Made by a program: the position numbers and the translations under genes | The notes under the pieces: model-generated | The model's database searches: none | Seen by the model: only the letters and a program-made list of their open reading frames with translations | Told to the model about the DNA's origin: nothing | Assembly: GCF_025403485.1 (NCBI RefSeq) | Contig: NZ_CP099966.1 | Span: 1,054,001-1,118,000 of the forward strand | Direction: 5' to 3' | Source: Chryseobacterium paludis | GTDB taxonomy: Bacteria > Bacteroidota > Bacteroidia > Flavobacteriales > Weeksellaceae | Length of the DNA: 64,000 nucleotides | Shown: positions 26,397-35,015 of the stretch, in pieces | Layout: every line of letters begins with the position of its first letter | Numbering within the stretch: position 1 is the stretch's first letter

Positions 26397-26975
26397 ATGA
26401 TTGCAATTATAAAATACAATGGCGGGAATGTTCAGTCTGTTCAGAATTCTTTAAGCAGATTAAATAAAGAATCTGTTATTACGGATGATTTTGAATTGAT
26501 TGAAAAAGCGGATAAAGTCATTTTTCCAGGAGTGGGTGAAGCTTCTTCAACGATGAAACTTCTCAAAGGTAAAGGGTTGGATACATTTATTCCAACTTTA
26601 AAACAGCCTGTTTTAGGAATTTGTTTGGGAATGCAGTTGATGTGTAAAAATAATGAGGAAGGAGATACAGTTGGAATGGGAATTTTTGATATTAATGTAA
26701 AGAAATTTCCACCAAGAGAAATTGTACCTCACATGGGATGGAATGGTATTACAGATTTGAGATCTGCTGTTTTTTCAGATTTTGAAAAAGAGAAGGATGT
26801 CTATTTTGTTCATAGCTATTACTGTGAGCTATCCGAATATACCACTTCGAGATGTAACTATATTTTACCTTTCAGTGCATCACTGCAAAAGGATAACTTC
26901 TTTGCTATGCAGTTTCACCCTGAAAAGTCTGGGAGAACAGGTGCTCAATTGCTTGAAAACTTTTTAAAACTGTAA
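26397..26975 (+). CDS. hisH: Imidazole glycerol phosphate synthase, glutaminase subunit
   Basis: This 192-residue class I glutamine amidotransferase has the nucleophile Cys in GICLGMQLM and the His-Glu pair in QFHPEKSG. An oxyanion/interface segment PHMGWNGI is also present. It supplies ammonia to HisF. It lies between hisB and hisA, one and two bases from its neighbours. Confidence 0.95.
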   Translation: MIAIIKYNGGNVQSVQNSLSRLNKESVITDDFELIEKADKVIFPGVGEASSTMKLLKGKGLDTFIPTLKQPVLGICLGMQLMCKNNEEGDTVGMGIFDINVKKFPPREIVPHMGWNGITDLRSAVFSDFEKEKDVYFVHSYYCELSEYTTSRCNYILPFSASLQKDNFFAMQFHPEKSGRTGAQLLENFLKL

Positions 26976-26977
26976 GT

Positions 26978-27700
26978 ATGAGAATAATTCCTGCTATAGA
27001 TATTATTGATGGAAAATGTGTGCGACTTTCCAAGGGAGATTATAGCACTAAAAAGATTTATAATGAAAACCCTGTGGAAATGGCTAAAGAATTTGAAGAT
27101 TTTGGAATTCAATTTCTTCATTTAGTCGATCTCGATGGTGCTAAATCCAAACATATAGTGAACCACAAAGTATTAGAATCAATTTCCAGAGAAACATCAT
27201 TGCAGATCGATTTTGGAGGTGGGCTAAAAACTCTGAAAGATATTGAAACAGCTTTCGATGCCGGTGCCAATCAAATAACAATTGGAAGTATTGCCGTTCA
27301 GGATCCTGAATTTTGTTATGATTTAATTAAAAAATATGGAATTGGAAAAATTATCCTTGGAGCTGATTGTGAAAATAGGAAAATAAAAACCTCAGGATGG
27401 TTGACAGAAAGTAATAAAGATGTTATTGATTTTATACTTCAGTACAGGAAGAAGGGGATTGAGCAGGTAATTTGTACAGACATTTCCAAAGATGGAATGT
27501 TGGAAGGGCCTTCAATGGATTTATATAAAGAGATTTTAGATAATGTTTCAATTCAGCTTGTGGCAAGTGGTGGGATTTCCGGAATGATGGATGTTTATAA
27601 CATGAGAGAAATCGGTTGTTCGGGAACGATCATTGGAAAGGCTATTTATGAAGGAAAAATAACATTAAAAGAACTTCAAAATTTTATTGAAAATGCTTAA
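26978..27700 (+). CDS. hisA: ProFAR isomerase
   Basis: This 240-residue (beta/alpha)8 barrel starts with [20 protein letters not shown] (catalytic Asp8). The [10 protein letters not shown] and [11 protein letters not shown] phosphate-binding loops follow, with catalytic D in [13 protein letters not shown]. It isomerises the 5'-ProFAR intermediate to PRFAR. Its final codons overlap the hisF start. Confidence 0.95.
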   Translation: MRIIPAIDIIDGKCVRLSKGDYSTKKIYNENPVEMAKEFEDFGIQFLHLVDLDGAKSKHIVNHKVLESISRETSLQIDFGGGLKTLKDIETAFDAGANQITIGSIAVQDPEFCYDLIKKYGIGKIILGADCENRKIKTSGWLTESNKDVIDFILQYRKKGIEQVICTDISKDGMLEGPSMDLYKEILDNVSIQLVASGGISGMMDVYNMREIGCSGTIIGKAIYEGKITLKELQNFIENA

Positions 27701-28448
27701 AAAAAGAATTATTCCATGTTTGGATATTAAGGATGGAACTACGGTAAAGGGAGTTAATTTTGAAGGGCTCCGAAATGCAGGGAATCCCATAAGCCTCGCA
27801 AAAAAATATGAGGATGAGGGTGCTGACGAATTGGTTTTTCTTGATATTACGGCAACTATTGAAAAAAGGAAAACCTTTGTGGAGCTTGTCAGGGAAATTG
27901 CAACGGAATTAAGTATTCCTTTTACAGTTGGTGGCGGAATTTCCTCTGTAGATGATGTTAGAAAATTACTGGAAGCAGGAGCTGATAAGATCAGTATCAA
28001 TTCATCGGCTGTCAATGATCCAGATATTATTTCTGATTTGGCTAAAGAATTTGGGAGTCAGTGTATTGTGGTTGCAATTGACACCAGATTTGAGAATGGT
28101 GAAGATAAGGTATATATAAAAGGTGGTCGGGAGGTTACAGAACTAAAAACTGTAGAATGGGCAAAAAAAGCTGAATTACTTGGAGCGGGTGAAATTCTAT
28201 TAACCTCTATGGATGGAGATGGAACTAAAAAAGGTTTTGATCTACGAATTACAAAATCAGTGTCTGAGGCAATTAATATTCCTGTCATTGCTTCAGGAGG
28301 TGCTGGAACAATAAAAGACTTTCAGGAAGTATTTCAAGAGACAAAAGCTACCGGCGCATTGGCAGCAAGTATTTTTCACTTTGGAGAAGTTCATATTAAG
28401 GATTTAAAGGAAGAATTATTAATTCAAAAAATACAAATAAGACGATGA
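27693..28448 (+). CDS. hisF: Imidazole glycerol phosphate synthase, cyclase subunit
   Basis: This 251-residue (beta/alpha)8 barrel starts [22 protein letters not shown], with catalytic D11. It has [29 protein letters not shown] and the second catalytic Asp in [15 protein letters not shown]. The ATG at 27693 was chosen over a TTG two codons earlier because it gives the family's usual N-terminus. It overlaps hisA by eight bases. Confidence 0.95.
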   Translation: MLKKRIIPCLDIKDGTTVKGVNFEGLRNAGNPISLAKKYEDEGADELVFLDITATIEKRKTFVELVREIATELSIPFTVGGGISSVDDVRKLLEAGADKISINSSAVNDPDIISDLAKEFGSQCIVVAIDTRFENGEDKVYIKGGREVTELKTVEWAKKAELLGAGEILLTSMDGDGTKKGFDLRITKSVSEAINIPVIASGGAGTIKDFQEVFQETKATGALAASIFHFGEVHIKDLKEELLIQKIQIRR

Positions 28449-29035
28449 TTGATTTTAATAAAAATAGTCTTGTTCCGGTAATCATCCAGGACAATAGGAC
28501 ATTACAGGTTTTGATGCTGGGCTATATGAATGAAGAGGCATTTAATAAAACAAAAAAAGAAAGAATTGTCACTTTTTTCAGTCGATCAAAAAACAGGCTC
28601 TGGACTAAAGGTGAAGAATCGGGTAATTTTTTAATGGTAATAAGTATTGATATCGATTGTGACCAGGACACAATCCTTATTAAAGTTATTCCTAAAAATA
28701 TAGTTTGCCACACCGGAAGTTTCAGTTGTTTCGGAGAAAAAGATTCTAAAGGATTTTTATATGAATTGGAAGAGAAAATCGGTCATAGAATCGATGGAAA
28801 AGTAGAGGATTCTTATACCTATTCATTATACAGACGAGGAATTAATAAAGTAGCTCAAAAAGTAGGAGAGGAGGCTGTAGAATTAGTTATAGAAGCTAAA
28901 GATGATAATGACGATTTATTTAAAAATGAAGCCGCTGATCTAATGTATCATTTTTTAATCTTGTTGAAGGCAAAAGATATCGCTTTAGAGGATGTTGAGA
29001 AGATTTTACAGTTGAGAAATCAGCGGATTGTATAA
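28445..29035 (+). CDS. hisIE: Bifunctional phosphoribosyl-AMP cyclohydrolase / phosphoribosyl-ATP pyrophosphatase
   Basis: A 196-residue fusion. The N-terminal cyclohydrolase half has [20 protein letters not shown], the metal-site IDCDQD and CHTGSFSCF. The C-terminal pyrophosphatase half has [23 protein letters not shown] and [13 protein letters not shown]. It carries out steps 2 and 3. It is the last gene of the operon; its start overlaps hisF by four bases, and a terminator follows after about 100 bp. Confidence 0.95.
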   Translation: MIDFNKNSLVPVIIQDNRTLQVLMLGYMNEEAFNKTKKERIVTFFSRSKNRLWTKGEESGNFLMVISIDIDCDQDTILIKVIPKNIVCHTGSFSCFGEKDSKGFLYELEEKIGHRIDGKVEDSYTYSLYRRGINKVAQKVGEEAVELVIEAKDDNDDLFKNEAADLMYHFLILLKAKDIALEDVEKILQLRNQRIV

Positions 29036-29141
29036 ATAATAAACTCAATCTCAAAAACCTCAATACAAGAAAACAGAGTAAAGGTGTTGGAAGTGATACT
29101 TTCTGGAATGACACTGAATATATATGAATCATTATAAAAAC

Positions 29142-29178
29142 AAATCCCTTTCCAGTATTAGAAAGGGGTTTATTTTTA
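29142..29178 (+). terminator. Terminator of the histidine operon
   Basis: AAATCCCTTTC (29142-29152) pairs with GAAAGGGGTTT (29161-29171) with one G-T pair; T-rich sequence follows. Confidence 0.75.
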
Positions 29179-29199
29179 TAGATTTGTTTGTATGATTCA

Positions 29200-30378
29200 T
29201 TATTCGATCATAATTTTTCTAACTACTGTATGATCATCAGCTTTAAGGTTTCCCAGATAAACACCTTTTTTTAAGCCTGAAACGTTAATCTTCGTTTGAT
29301 TTTCCTGTTTAAGCAGTGAACGTCCCAACAGATCTGTAATCTCAAAACTGAAATCCTTCACTGTACCTGGTACTTCCAAAGAAAGGTAATCCTTTGCGGG
29401 ATTGGGATATATTTTTATAGATTCTAATGTATTTATAGCTGTTTCTTTAGTATCTAAAACTATTGATGATGCTGTAGTTGCTACGGCAAAATGCTGAAGA
29501 GCCCCAACAGTTGCTTTCCCTACATTGAAGATGTATACAGGATCAGTATTGGCAAAGGTATCACTAGAAGAATGTGGGTAATTACTTCTTTTATATTCAA
29601 AATAACCAGTAATCACTTCTCCTTTTTCTTCAAATGGAATATAGTCTGTGTCTTCAGCAGGATCAATACCCGTTTGAAGTGATGAATATAAAGTTGTACA
29701 TGTTACTAATTGCTGAGTAATTGCGGCAGATGCAGCATTATTACTACTTAGTCCACCCTGATCCTGGTCGCAGTAAATTTTGTTATTAACGTTACCCATT
29801 TTACCACCTACCTGATCCAGATTGAAGACCAATTTTATATCCAATTTACGAACACCATTTTGATAAGCTACATTATCAGCATAATGGTAACTTCCATATA
29901 ATCCTTGTTCTTCCCCAGAAAAATGAATAAACTTGATTGAATATTCAGTAGGAACATTTTTCATAATTCTGGCCGCTTCTAATATAATAGAAGTTCCACT
30001 TCCATTATCATTAGTCCCTGGGCCATAAATGCTATCAAAATGTCCACAAATAATAACATATTTATTTGGGTATACCGTTCCTGTTTTTGTGATAACAAGA
30101 TTTTTAGAACTGGTACTTCCAAAGGAAAAAGGGTCTTCTACGATCTGGCTTGCCGTATAACCGTATGAAAGGTATTTATTCTTAATCCAGGTAAGGGCAT
30201 TGGCATTATTAGCAGAGCCCGTAGTTTTTACACCAAGATTTTGAAACTGCTGTAAATTCGTTGTAATATTCGTTTGGGTAACCTGGTTAGCTCTATTTTG
30301 ATAGGCTTGGATAAAAGTTTGAGATTGTAATTGCTGGCTTAGAAAACCAAGAAAAAGAAAAGTAATTATATTTTTCAT
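29200..30378 (-). CDS. Secreted M28 zinc peptidase with T9SS sorting domain (copy 1)
   Basis: This 392-residue protein has a signal peptide (KNIITFLFLGFLSQQLQSQ) and an M28 aminopeptidase domain. Metal ligands are visible in CGHFDS, TNDNGSGTS, HFSGEEQGLYGS and NLDQVGGK. A C-terminal type A T9SS sorting domain begins near KIYPNPAKDYLSLEVPG and ends KKGVYLGNLKADDHTVVRKIMIE. The ATG at 30378 was chosen because the longer open frame adds 34 residues ahead of a good signal peptide. The next upstream gene is a close paralogue in the same orientation. Confidence 0.88.
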   Translation of the reverse strand: MKNIITFLFLGFLSQQLQSQTFIQAYQNRANQVTQTNITTNLQQFQNLGVKTTGSANNANALTWIKNKYLSYGYTASQIVEDPFSFGSTSSKNLVITKTGTVYPNKYVIICGHFDSIYGPGTNDNGSGTSIILEAARIMKNVPTEYSIKFIHFSGEEQGLYGSYHYADNVAYQNGVRKLDIKLVFNLDQVGGKMGNVNNKIYCDQDQGGLSSNNAASAAITQQLVTCTTLYSSLQTGIDPAEDTDYIPFEEKGEVITGYFEYKRSNYPHSSSDTFANTDPVYIFNVGKATVGALQHFAVATTASSIVLDTKETAINTLESIKIYPNPAKDYLSLEVPGTVKDFSFEITDLLGRSLLKQENQTKINVSGLKKGVYLGNLKADDHTVVRKIMIE

Positions 30379-30447
30379 TGTTAGGTGATTTTTTGTAAAA
30401 GTAATAATAAAATCATAACAAATAAAGATAAACTTTATGTTATAAAT

Positions 30448-30486
30448 AAAAAATGCTTCTATTGACAGTAATAAAAGCATTTTTTA
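30448..30486. terminator. Terminator between the two M28 peptidase genes
   Basis: AAAAAATGCTTcTATT and AATAaAAGCATTTTTT form a hairpin with A and T flanks on either side, so it can end the upstream (minus-strand) paralogue. Confidence 0.65.
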
Positions 30487-30521
30487 AGTTTTATATATTT
30501 TACTTTTTAAGAGTGATCGGA

Positions 30522-31697
30522 TTATTTTTCAATCATAACTTTTCTTACGGCAGTATGATCTCCGGTTTTTATAATCGCTAAATAAGCTCCTTTTACTAAA
30601 GATGAAACATTAATTGTCTTTTGATTTTGCTGCTTAATTAATGATCGTCCTACAAGGTCTGTTAATTCAAAATTAAAATCTTTAATAGTATCAGGTAGAT
30701 CAATAGTTAATACATCTTTTGCAGGATTAGGATAAATTTTGACAGATTCTATAGATCTTTGACCTTCTGTTTCATTGGTTCCCAAATTCAATGTAGTTGC
30801 TACCGCAAAATGTTGAAGAGCTCCAACCGCTGCTTTACCAACATTGAAAACATAGGTGGGATCTATATTAGCAAAAGTATCATTCACTGTATGTTCGTTA
30901 TTACTTTTAATATTCTCATAGAAACCTGTAATAATATCTCCGTTTTGTTCAAAAGGGATATAATCGGAGGCATAAGCATTCGTAATCGCTGTCTGAAGAG
31001 GAGAGTATAGTTCTGTACAATTAGCCAGTTGCTGAGTGAAAGCACTTGAAGTAGCATTATTAGAAGAACTTCCATTTACCCCTTTCTCACACTTTATGGT
31101 GTTGTTATTATTTCCCAATTGTCCACCTACCTGATCAATATTAAATACCACTCTTACATTCATCTGGCGTACATCATTTTGAAATACCACATTATCTGCA
31201 TAATGGTAGCTTCCTATCAATCCCTGTTCTTCGCCAGAAAAATGAATAAACTTAATTGAATATTCAGTAGGAATATCTTTTAAAATTCTTGCAGCTTCAA
31301 GTATAATAGAAGTGCCACTTCCATTGTCGCTAACACCAGTCCCTACTATTGTATCATAATGTCCACAGATAATAACATAAGTATTGGGATAAACAGTTCC
31401 GGTTTTTGTAATAATTAGATTTTTAGAACTTGTATTTCCGAACGTAAAAGGATCTTCGGTCATCTGACTTGCTGTATATCCATAAGCTAAATATTTATTC
31501 TTGATCCAGTTTAAAGCATTGGTATTATTAACAGAACCTGTGGTTTTTACACCCAGATTGTCAAATTCGTGCAGGTTAGCTGTAATATTGGTTTGCGAAA
31601 CCTGGGTTGCTCTGCTTTGATAAGCCTGAATAAAACTTTGTGCCTGTATGCTGTAAGCAGCAATAGAAAAGAGGAGTAGAGTAGTTAATTTTTTCAC
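30522..31697 (-). CDS. Secreted M28 zinc peptidase with T9SS sorting domain (copy 2)
   Basis: This 391-residue paralogue of its downstream neighbour can be aligned along its full length. It has signal peptide KKLTTLLLFSIAAYSIQAQ, zinc-site motifs CGHYDT, VSDNGSGTS, HFSGEEQGLIGS and NIDQVGGQ, then KIYPNPAKDVLTIDLPD and a T9SS ending. Both copies keep all recognisable metal ligands, so both are probably active. The largest differences are around the second cysteine-containing loop and the linker before the sorting domain. Confidence 0.88.
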   Translation of the reverse strand: MKKLTTLLLFSIAAYSIQAQSFIQAYQSRATQVSQTNITANLHEFDNLGVKTTGSVNNTNALNWIKNKYLAYGYTASQMTEDPFTFGNTSSKNLIITKTGTVYPNTYVIICGHYDTIVGTGVSDNGSGTSIILEAARILKDIPTEYSIKFIHFSGEEQGLIGSYHYADNVVFQNDVRQMNVRVVFNIDQVGGQLGNNNNTIKCEKGVNGSSSNNATSSAFTQQLANCTELYSPLQTAITNAYASDYIPFEQNGDIITGFYENIKSNNEHTVNDTFANIDPTYVFNVGKAAVGALQHFAVATTLNLGTNETEGQRSIESVKIYPNPAKDVLTIDLPDTIKDFNFELTDLVGRSLIKQQNQKTINVSSLVKGAYLAIIKTGDHTAVRKVMIEK

Positions 31698-31750
31698 TTT
31701 ATAATAAGATTACAGAATTATTATATATTTAATAAACAAATGTAAATAAT

Positions 31751-31784
31751 AAAAAAATCCTGAGCAAAAAACTCAGGATTTATA
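31751..31784 (-). terminator. Terminator of rpmI-rplT
   Basis: AAATCCTGAG / CTCAGGATTT hairpin; on the minus strand it is followed by a T run (complement of 31751-31757). Confidence 0.8.
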
Positions 31785-31805
31785 TTGATAACAAAAAATT
31801 TTACA

Positions 31806-32150
31806 TTATTTTACTTGATCTACAACTGCTTTGAAAGCTTCAGGGTGATTCATTGCTAAATCTGCTAAAACCTTTCTGTTAAGTTCTACATCGTTCTTTT
31901 TAAGAGCTCCCATAAACTGAGAGTAAGACATTCCATGTTCTCTAGCTCCCGCGTTGATACGAGTGATCCAAAGTGATCTGAAATTTCTCTTTTTCTCTTT
32001 TCTTCCACGGTAAGCATATTGCATTGCTTTGTGTACCGCGTTTTTAGCTACAGTCCAAACGTTCTTTCTTCTACCGAAAAAACCTTTAGCTTGTTTCATG
32101 ATTTTTTTTCTGCGAGCTCTTGAAGCTACTGCATTTACTGATCTAGGCAT
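31806..32150 (-). CDS. rplT: 50S ribosomal protein L20
   Basis: This 114-residue, strongly basic protein of standard length starts [30 protein letters not shown] central [31 protein letters not shown] is characteristic of L20. It binds 23S rRNA early in 50S assembly and follows rpmI, as in most bacteria. Confidence 0.97.
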   Translation of the reverse strand: MPRSVNAVASRARRKKIMKQAKGFFGRRKNVWTVAKNAVHKAMQYAYRGRKEKKRNFRSLWITRINAGAREHGMSYSQFMGALKKNDVELNRKVLADLAMNHPEAFKAVVDQVK

Positions 32151-32271
32151 AATTTAAATTGTTTTTTTGAAAAGGGCGGTAAACTGTTTCATTACACTTA
32201 TTTGCTCCGTTTCAGGGTTAAAAATTCTGAATTGTTTTAATTCCTATAAACCGAATATAGATTTATAAAAA

Positions 32272-32469
32272 CTACTTAATTGCTAATTGACGTTTAACAC
32301 TTTTTACGTCCACTGCAGCAACATAAGAAGTTTGCGTAAGATTTCTCTTTTGCTTAGTTTCTTTTTTAGTTAAGATGTGGCTTTTGTAAGCGTTTTTTCT
32401 TTTGATCTTACCTGTTCCAGTAAGGGCAAAACGTTTCTTAGCACCTGATTTCGTTTTTAATTTTGGCAT
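32272..32469 (-). CDS. rpmI: 50S ribosomal protein L35
   Basis: This 65-residue protein has the L35 signature [30 protein letters not shown]. It is separated from rplT by about 120 bp. Upstream, where infC is normally found, there is a strong terminator and a lectin gene instead. It has a promoter-like TATCTTTG, so rpmI-rplT is probably an independent unit here. Confidence 0.97.
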   Translation of the reverse strand: MPKLKTKSGAKKRFALTGTGKIKRKNAYKSHILTKKETKQKRNLTQTSYVAAVDVKSVKRQLAIK

Positions 32470-32543
32470 TGTCTTGCTTTTTTATTATTTTGTTATCAAT
32501 ATCTCTGTCTTCTTTCCTAGTAATATTTAGGAATAATAGGGTG

Positions 32544-32551
32544 CAAAGATA
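32544..32551 (-). promoter_or_regulatory. -7 promoter box of rpmI-rplT
   Basis: TATCTTTG on the minus strand, followed by a C as in many strong promoters of the phylum. A matching -33 is only approximate (TTTG at 15 bp or TTG at 25 bp). It leaves a leader of about 70 bases before rpmI. Confidence 0.6.
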
Positions 32552-32599
32552 CAAAAAATATCAATTCAAATTTTAACAACCTATGATTTTCTATGACTT

Positions 32600-32626
32600 C
32601 AAAAAAACACCTCTTTATAAGAGGGG
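32600..32626 (-). terminator. Terminator of the lectin lipoprotein gene
   Basis: On the minus strand, CCTCTT (complement of 32619-32624) and AAGAGG form a short stem followed by TGTTTTTTT. Confidence 0.65.
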
Positions 32627-32642
32627 CTGTAATTTAATTACC

Positions 32643-33209
32643 TTAGTCGAAATCTCTAACAACTATTTCTCTTCTTTCTTCATTATTTCCACCCAAAATA
32701 ACTTTAATTCTAAGGCCGTTACCAATGAAATAACCACCTCTTGAATAAAGTTGAAGCTTAATATGTGGATTAGAAACGTTACCTGTAACTGCACTATTGG
32801 AATCCCAAAGAGGATTATTGTTATTATAAATAACAAGGTTACCATCATTTTGTGCAATAAGTTTAGGAGTGCCCTGGTTCCTTACCGTATTAGATGCCCA
32901 TAAAACCGTGTAACTACCTGGTTTTTCACGATATAATACAAGGTTACTATCTCCTTGCATGACAAGTCGGTAGATACTGCCATTATTCTCTAAACTAATT
33001 GACTCCTCAGCATTTAATATTTGCGGATGATTGGTTGTTTCCGAAATAAGTGTTAAAGTTGTAAGACCGCCACCAGGAATAGATTTATTCGCATTCGCAG
33101 TTGTTTGTACTTTTCCATTTTCGACTGTTACATTGTCAAGACTGTCATCCTGACCACAAGATGCTAAGAGCATCGAAAGACTTACGAAAGTCAATAATTT
33201 TATTTTCAT
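32643..33209 (-). CDS. B-lectin (monocot mannose-binding type) lipoprotein
   Basis: This 188-residue protein has a lipoprotein signal (LTFVSLSMLLASC, Cys18). A bulb-lectin-like domain (about residues 60-175) carries two good QxDxNxVxY-type sites: MQGDSNLVLY, with LWASNT before the next strand, and AQNDGNLVIY, with LWDSNS. A third repeat (LQLYSRGGYFIGNG) has lost the motif. B-lectin domains bind mannose-containing glycans and also occur in lectin-like bacteriocins. It has its own promoter and terminator and interrupts the usual infC-rpmI order. Confidence 0.8.
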   Translation of the reverse strand: MKIKLLTFVSLSMLLASCGQDDSLDNVTVENGKVQTTANANKSIPGGGLTTLTLISETTNHPQILNAEESISLENNGSIYRLVMQGDSNLVLYREKPGSYTVLWASNTVRNQGTPKLIAQNDGNLVIYNNNNPLWDSNSAVTGNVSNPHIKLQLYSRGGYFIGNGLRIKVILGGNNEERREIVVRDFD

Positions 33210-33226
33210 AAATAATTTTTACGCCG

Positions 33227-33257
33227 CAAATATAAATAATTCAGTATTAAGTCACAA
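33227..33257 (-). promoter_or_regulatory. Promoter of the lectin gene
   Basis: On the minus strand, TTG (33257-33255), 20 bp, TATATTTG (33234-33227), 18 bp before the ATG. Confidence 0.65.
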
Positions 33258-33342
33258 TTTAAAGACTTAATAAATTCAAATAAATGCTTTATTTATCGTA
33301 TTTTCAAGTAATTAAATTTACACACTTAAGTGATTTTAATAT

Positions 33343-33373
33343 AAAAACCCCGATTTTTTTAATCGGGGTTTTA
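33343..33373. terminator. Terminator of the alpha/beta hydrolase gene
   Basis: AAAACCCCGATT and AATCGGGGTTTT form a strong hairpin between the two genes; it can act on the minus strand and is symmetrical. Confidence 0.85.
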
Positions 33374-33398
33374 CAATTTATAATAATGTACTTTCTGA

Positions 33399-34220
33399 TT
33401 AAGATTGAAAGAATTCCAGCAGATCCTTATTAATAGTTTCTGCTTCTGTAGTAGGCATACCGTGAGGAAAGCCAGGATAGGTAATTAGTTTTCCATTTTT
33501 TACCAGCTTGGCAGCTACAACACCTGTAATTTCGTAAGGTACAATTTGATCATCTTCTCCATGTAATACCAATACGGGAACATCTACGCTTTTAAGATCT
33601 TCTGTGAAGTCAGTTTCAGAAAACGCTTTTATACAGTCATAATGAGCTTTAATGGATCCCATCATTCCCTGTCTCCACCAGTTATCACGAATACCCTGAG
33701 ATATTTTTGCGCCTTCTCTGTTATATCCATAAAAAGCCAATGAAAAATCTACAAAATATTGTTGTCTCTGTGTTGCCGTATTGTGACGGATCTCATCAAA
33801 AACAGACATTGGAATTCCGTTCGGATTATTATCCGTTTTTACCATAATCGGCGTTACTGCACTTATTAAAACTGCTTTTGCAGCTCTGCCTTTACTATGT
33901 TGGGCTACGTATCGGATCACTTCGCCACCTCCAGTAGAATGACCAACATGAATAACATCTTTTAAGTCTAATGCAGTTACAATTTCTGCCACATCGGATG
34001 CATAAGTATCCATATCATGTCCTTCCGAAGTTTGCGTAGATCTTCCATGACCCCTTCTGTCATGAGCAATCACTCTATATCCTTTTTCTAAAAAAAATAA
34101 CATTTGTGCATCCCAATCATCGCTGGATAACGGCCATCCATGGTGAAAGAATATTGGTTGACCTTTTCCCCAATCTTTGTAATAAATTTCTGTTCCGTCT
34201 TTTAATTGAATAGTACTCAT
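33399..34220 (-). CDS. Alpha/beta hydrolase, cofactor-free haloperoxidase/arylesterase type
   Basis: This 273-residue protein has the motifs FFHHGWPLSSDDWDAQM (oxyanion region), RVIAHDRRGHGRS, the nucleophile elbow GHSTGGGEV, HGEDDQIVP (acid) and the late histidine in FPHGMPTT. This set is typical of non-haem chloroperoxidase/perhydrolase-like esterases. The physiological substrate is unknown. It lies between infC and the lectin gene with its own terminator. Confidence 0.9.
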   Translation of the reverse strand: MSTIQLKDGTEIYYKDWGKGQPIFFHHGWPLSSDDWDAQMLFFLEKGYRVIAHDRRGHGRSTQTSEGHDMDTYASDVAEIVTALDLKDVIHVGHSTGGGEVIRYVAQHSKGRAAKAVLISAVTPIMVKTDNNPNGIPMSVFDEIRHNTATQRQQYFVDFSLAFYGYNREGAKISQGIRDNWWRQGMMGSIKAHYDCIKAFSETDFTEDLKSVDVPVLVLHGEDDQIVPYEITGVVAAKLVKNGKLITYPGFPHGMPTTEAETINKDLLEFFQS

Positions 34221-34351
34221 TGTTTTATATTTTATGATTAATAATTATTATTGCCTTGTAGATTATTTATCTATTATTTCTAAAACAAATTTAAATCTAT
34301 TCTCAATTGTAAACCTTAACATAGGATATTTTCGTCAAAATCTGATAAAAT

Positions 34352-34380
34352 AAAAAACCTCAAAGAAATTTGAGGTTTTA
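34352..34380 (-). terminator. Terminator of thrS-infC
   Basis: AAAACCTCAAA / TTTGAGGTTTT hairpin; on the minus strand it is followed by T-rich sequence. It separates infC from the downstream hydrolase. Confidence 0.8.
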
Positions 34381-34412
34381 TATTGGCGAATTAAATACAA
34401 GATTTAATTAAA

Positions 34413-34943
34413 TTATTTTGCTGGTTTTTTAGGACTCATCATCATAATCATTCTTTTACCTTCTAATTTAGGTAATTGATCTACCTTACCTACATGCTCA
34501 AGTTCTTGCGCAAGTTTTAAAAGTAGGATCTCTCCCTGATCTTTAAAGATAATTGAACGTCCTTTAAAAAATACGTAGGTTTTAAGTTTTGAACCTTCTT
34601 CCAGGAATTTTTCAGCGTGCTTCTTCTTAAATTCATAATCGTGGTCGTCAGTCTGAGGTCCAAAACGGATCTCTTTTACAACTACTTTTATTTGCTTCGC
34701 TTTAAGTTCCTTTTGTTTTTTCTTTTGCTCGTATAAAAACTTTTTATAGTCTAATATTCTTGCAATAAAAGGTTCCGCTTTGTCGGAAATCACAACCAAG
34801 TCTAATTCTTGTTCCTTGGCTATCTGCAAAGCCTTATCTAATGGGTAAACTCCGGGTTCAACATTGTCACCTACCAAACGAACCTCACGGGCTCTGATTT
34901 TACCATTAATTTGATGCAAATCCTCCTGTACTGGACGACGCAT
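34413..34943 (-). CDS. infC: Translation initiation factor IF-3
   Basis: This 176-residue protein (from the first ATG) has the N-domain [28 protein letters not shown], the lysine-rich linker [28 protein letters not shown] and the C-domain ending EGKRMIMMM. It prevents premature subunit joining and checks the start codon. Upstream in-frame codons reach a stop at 34994-34992 without another ATG. An AUA at 34973 would give AQRFNNRGP before MRRP, and rare start codons are known for autoregulated infC, so the true start may be there. Confidence 0.95.
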   Translation of the reverse strand: MRRPVQEDLHQINGKIRAREVRLVGDNVEPGVYPLDKALQIAKEQELDLVVISDKAEPFIARILDYKKFLYEQKKKQKELKAKQIKVVVKEIRFGPQTDDHDYEFKKKHAEKFLEEGSKLKTYVFFKGRSIIFKDQGEILLLKLAQELEHVGKVDQLPKLEGKRMIMMMSPKKPAK

Positions 34944-35015
34944 TGGGCCTCTGTTGTTAAATCTTTGTGCTATTGTTTTAAATTTTATTGGTTAACTTTC
35001 TATTTAACAGCTTTC

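Noticed and set aside
30378..30480. N-terminal extension of M28 copy 1
   Set aside because: Adds 34 AT-driven hydrophobic residues ahead of a typical signal peptide and crosses the terminator of the preceding gene.
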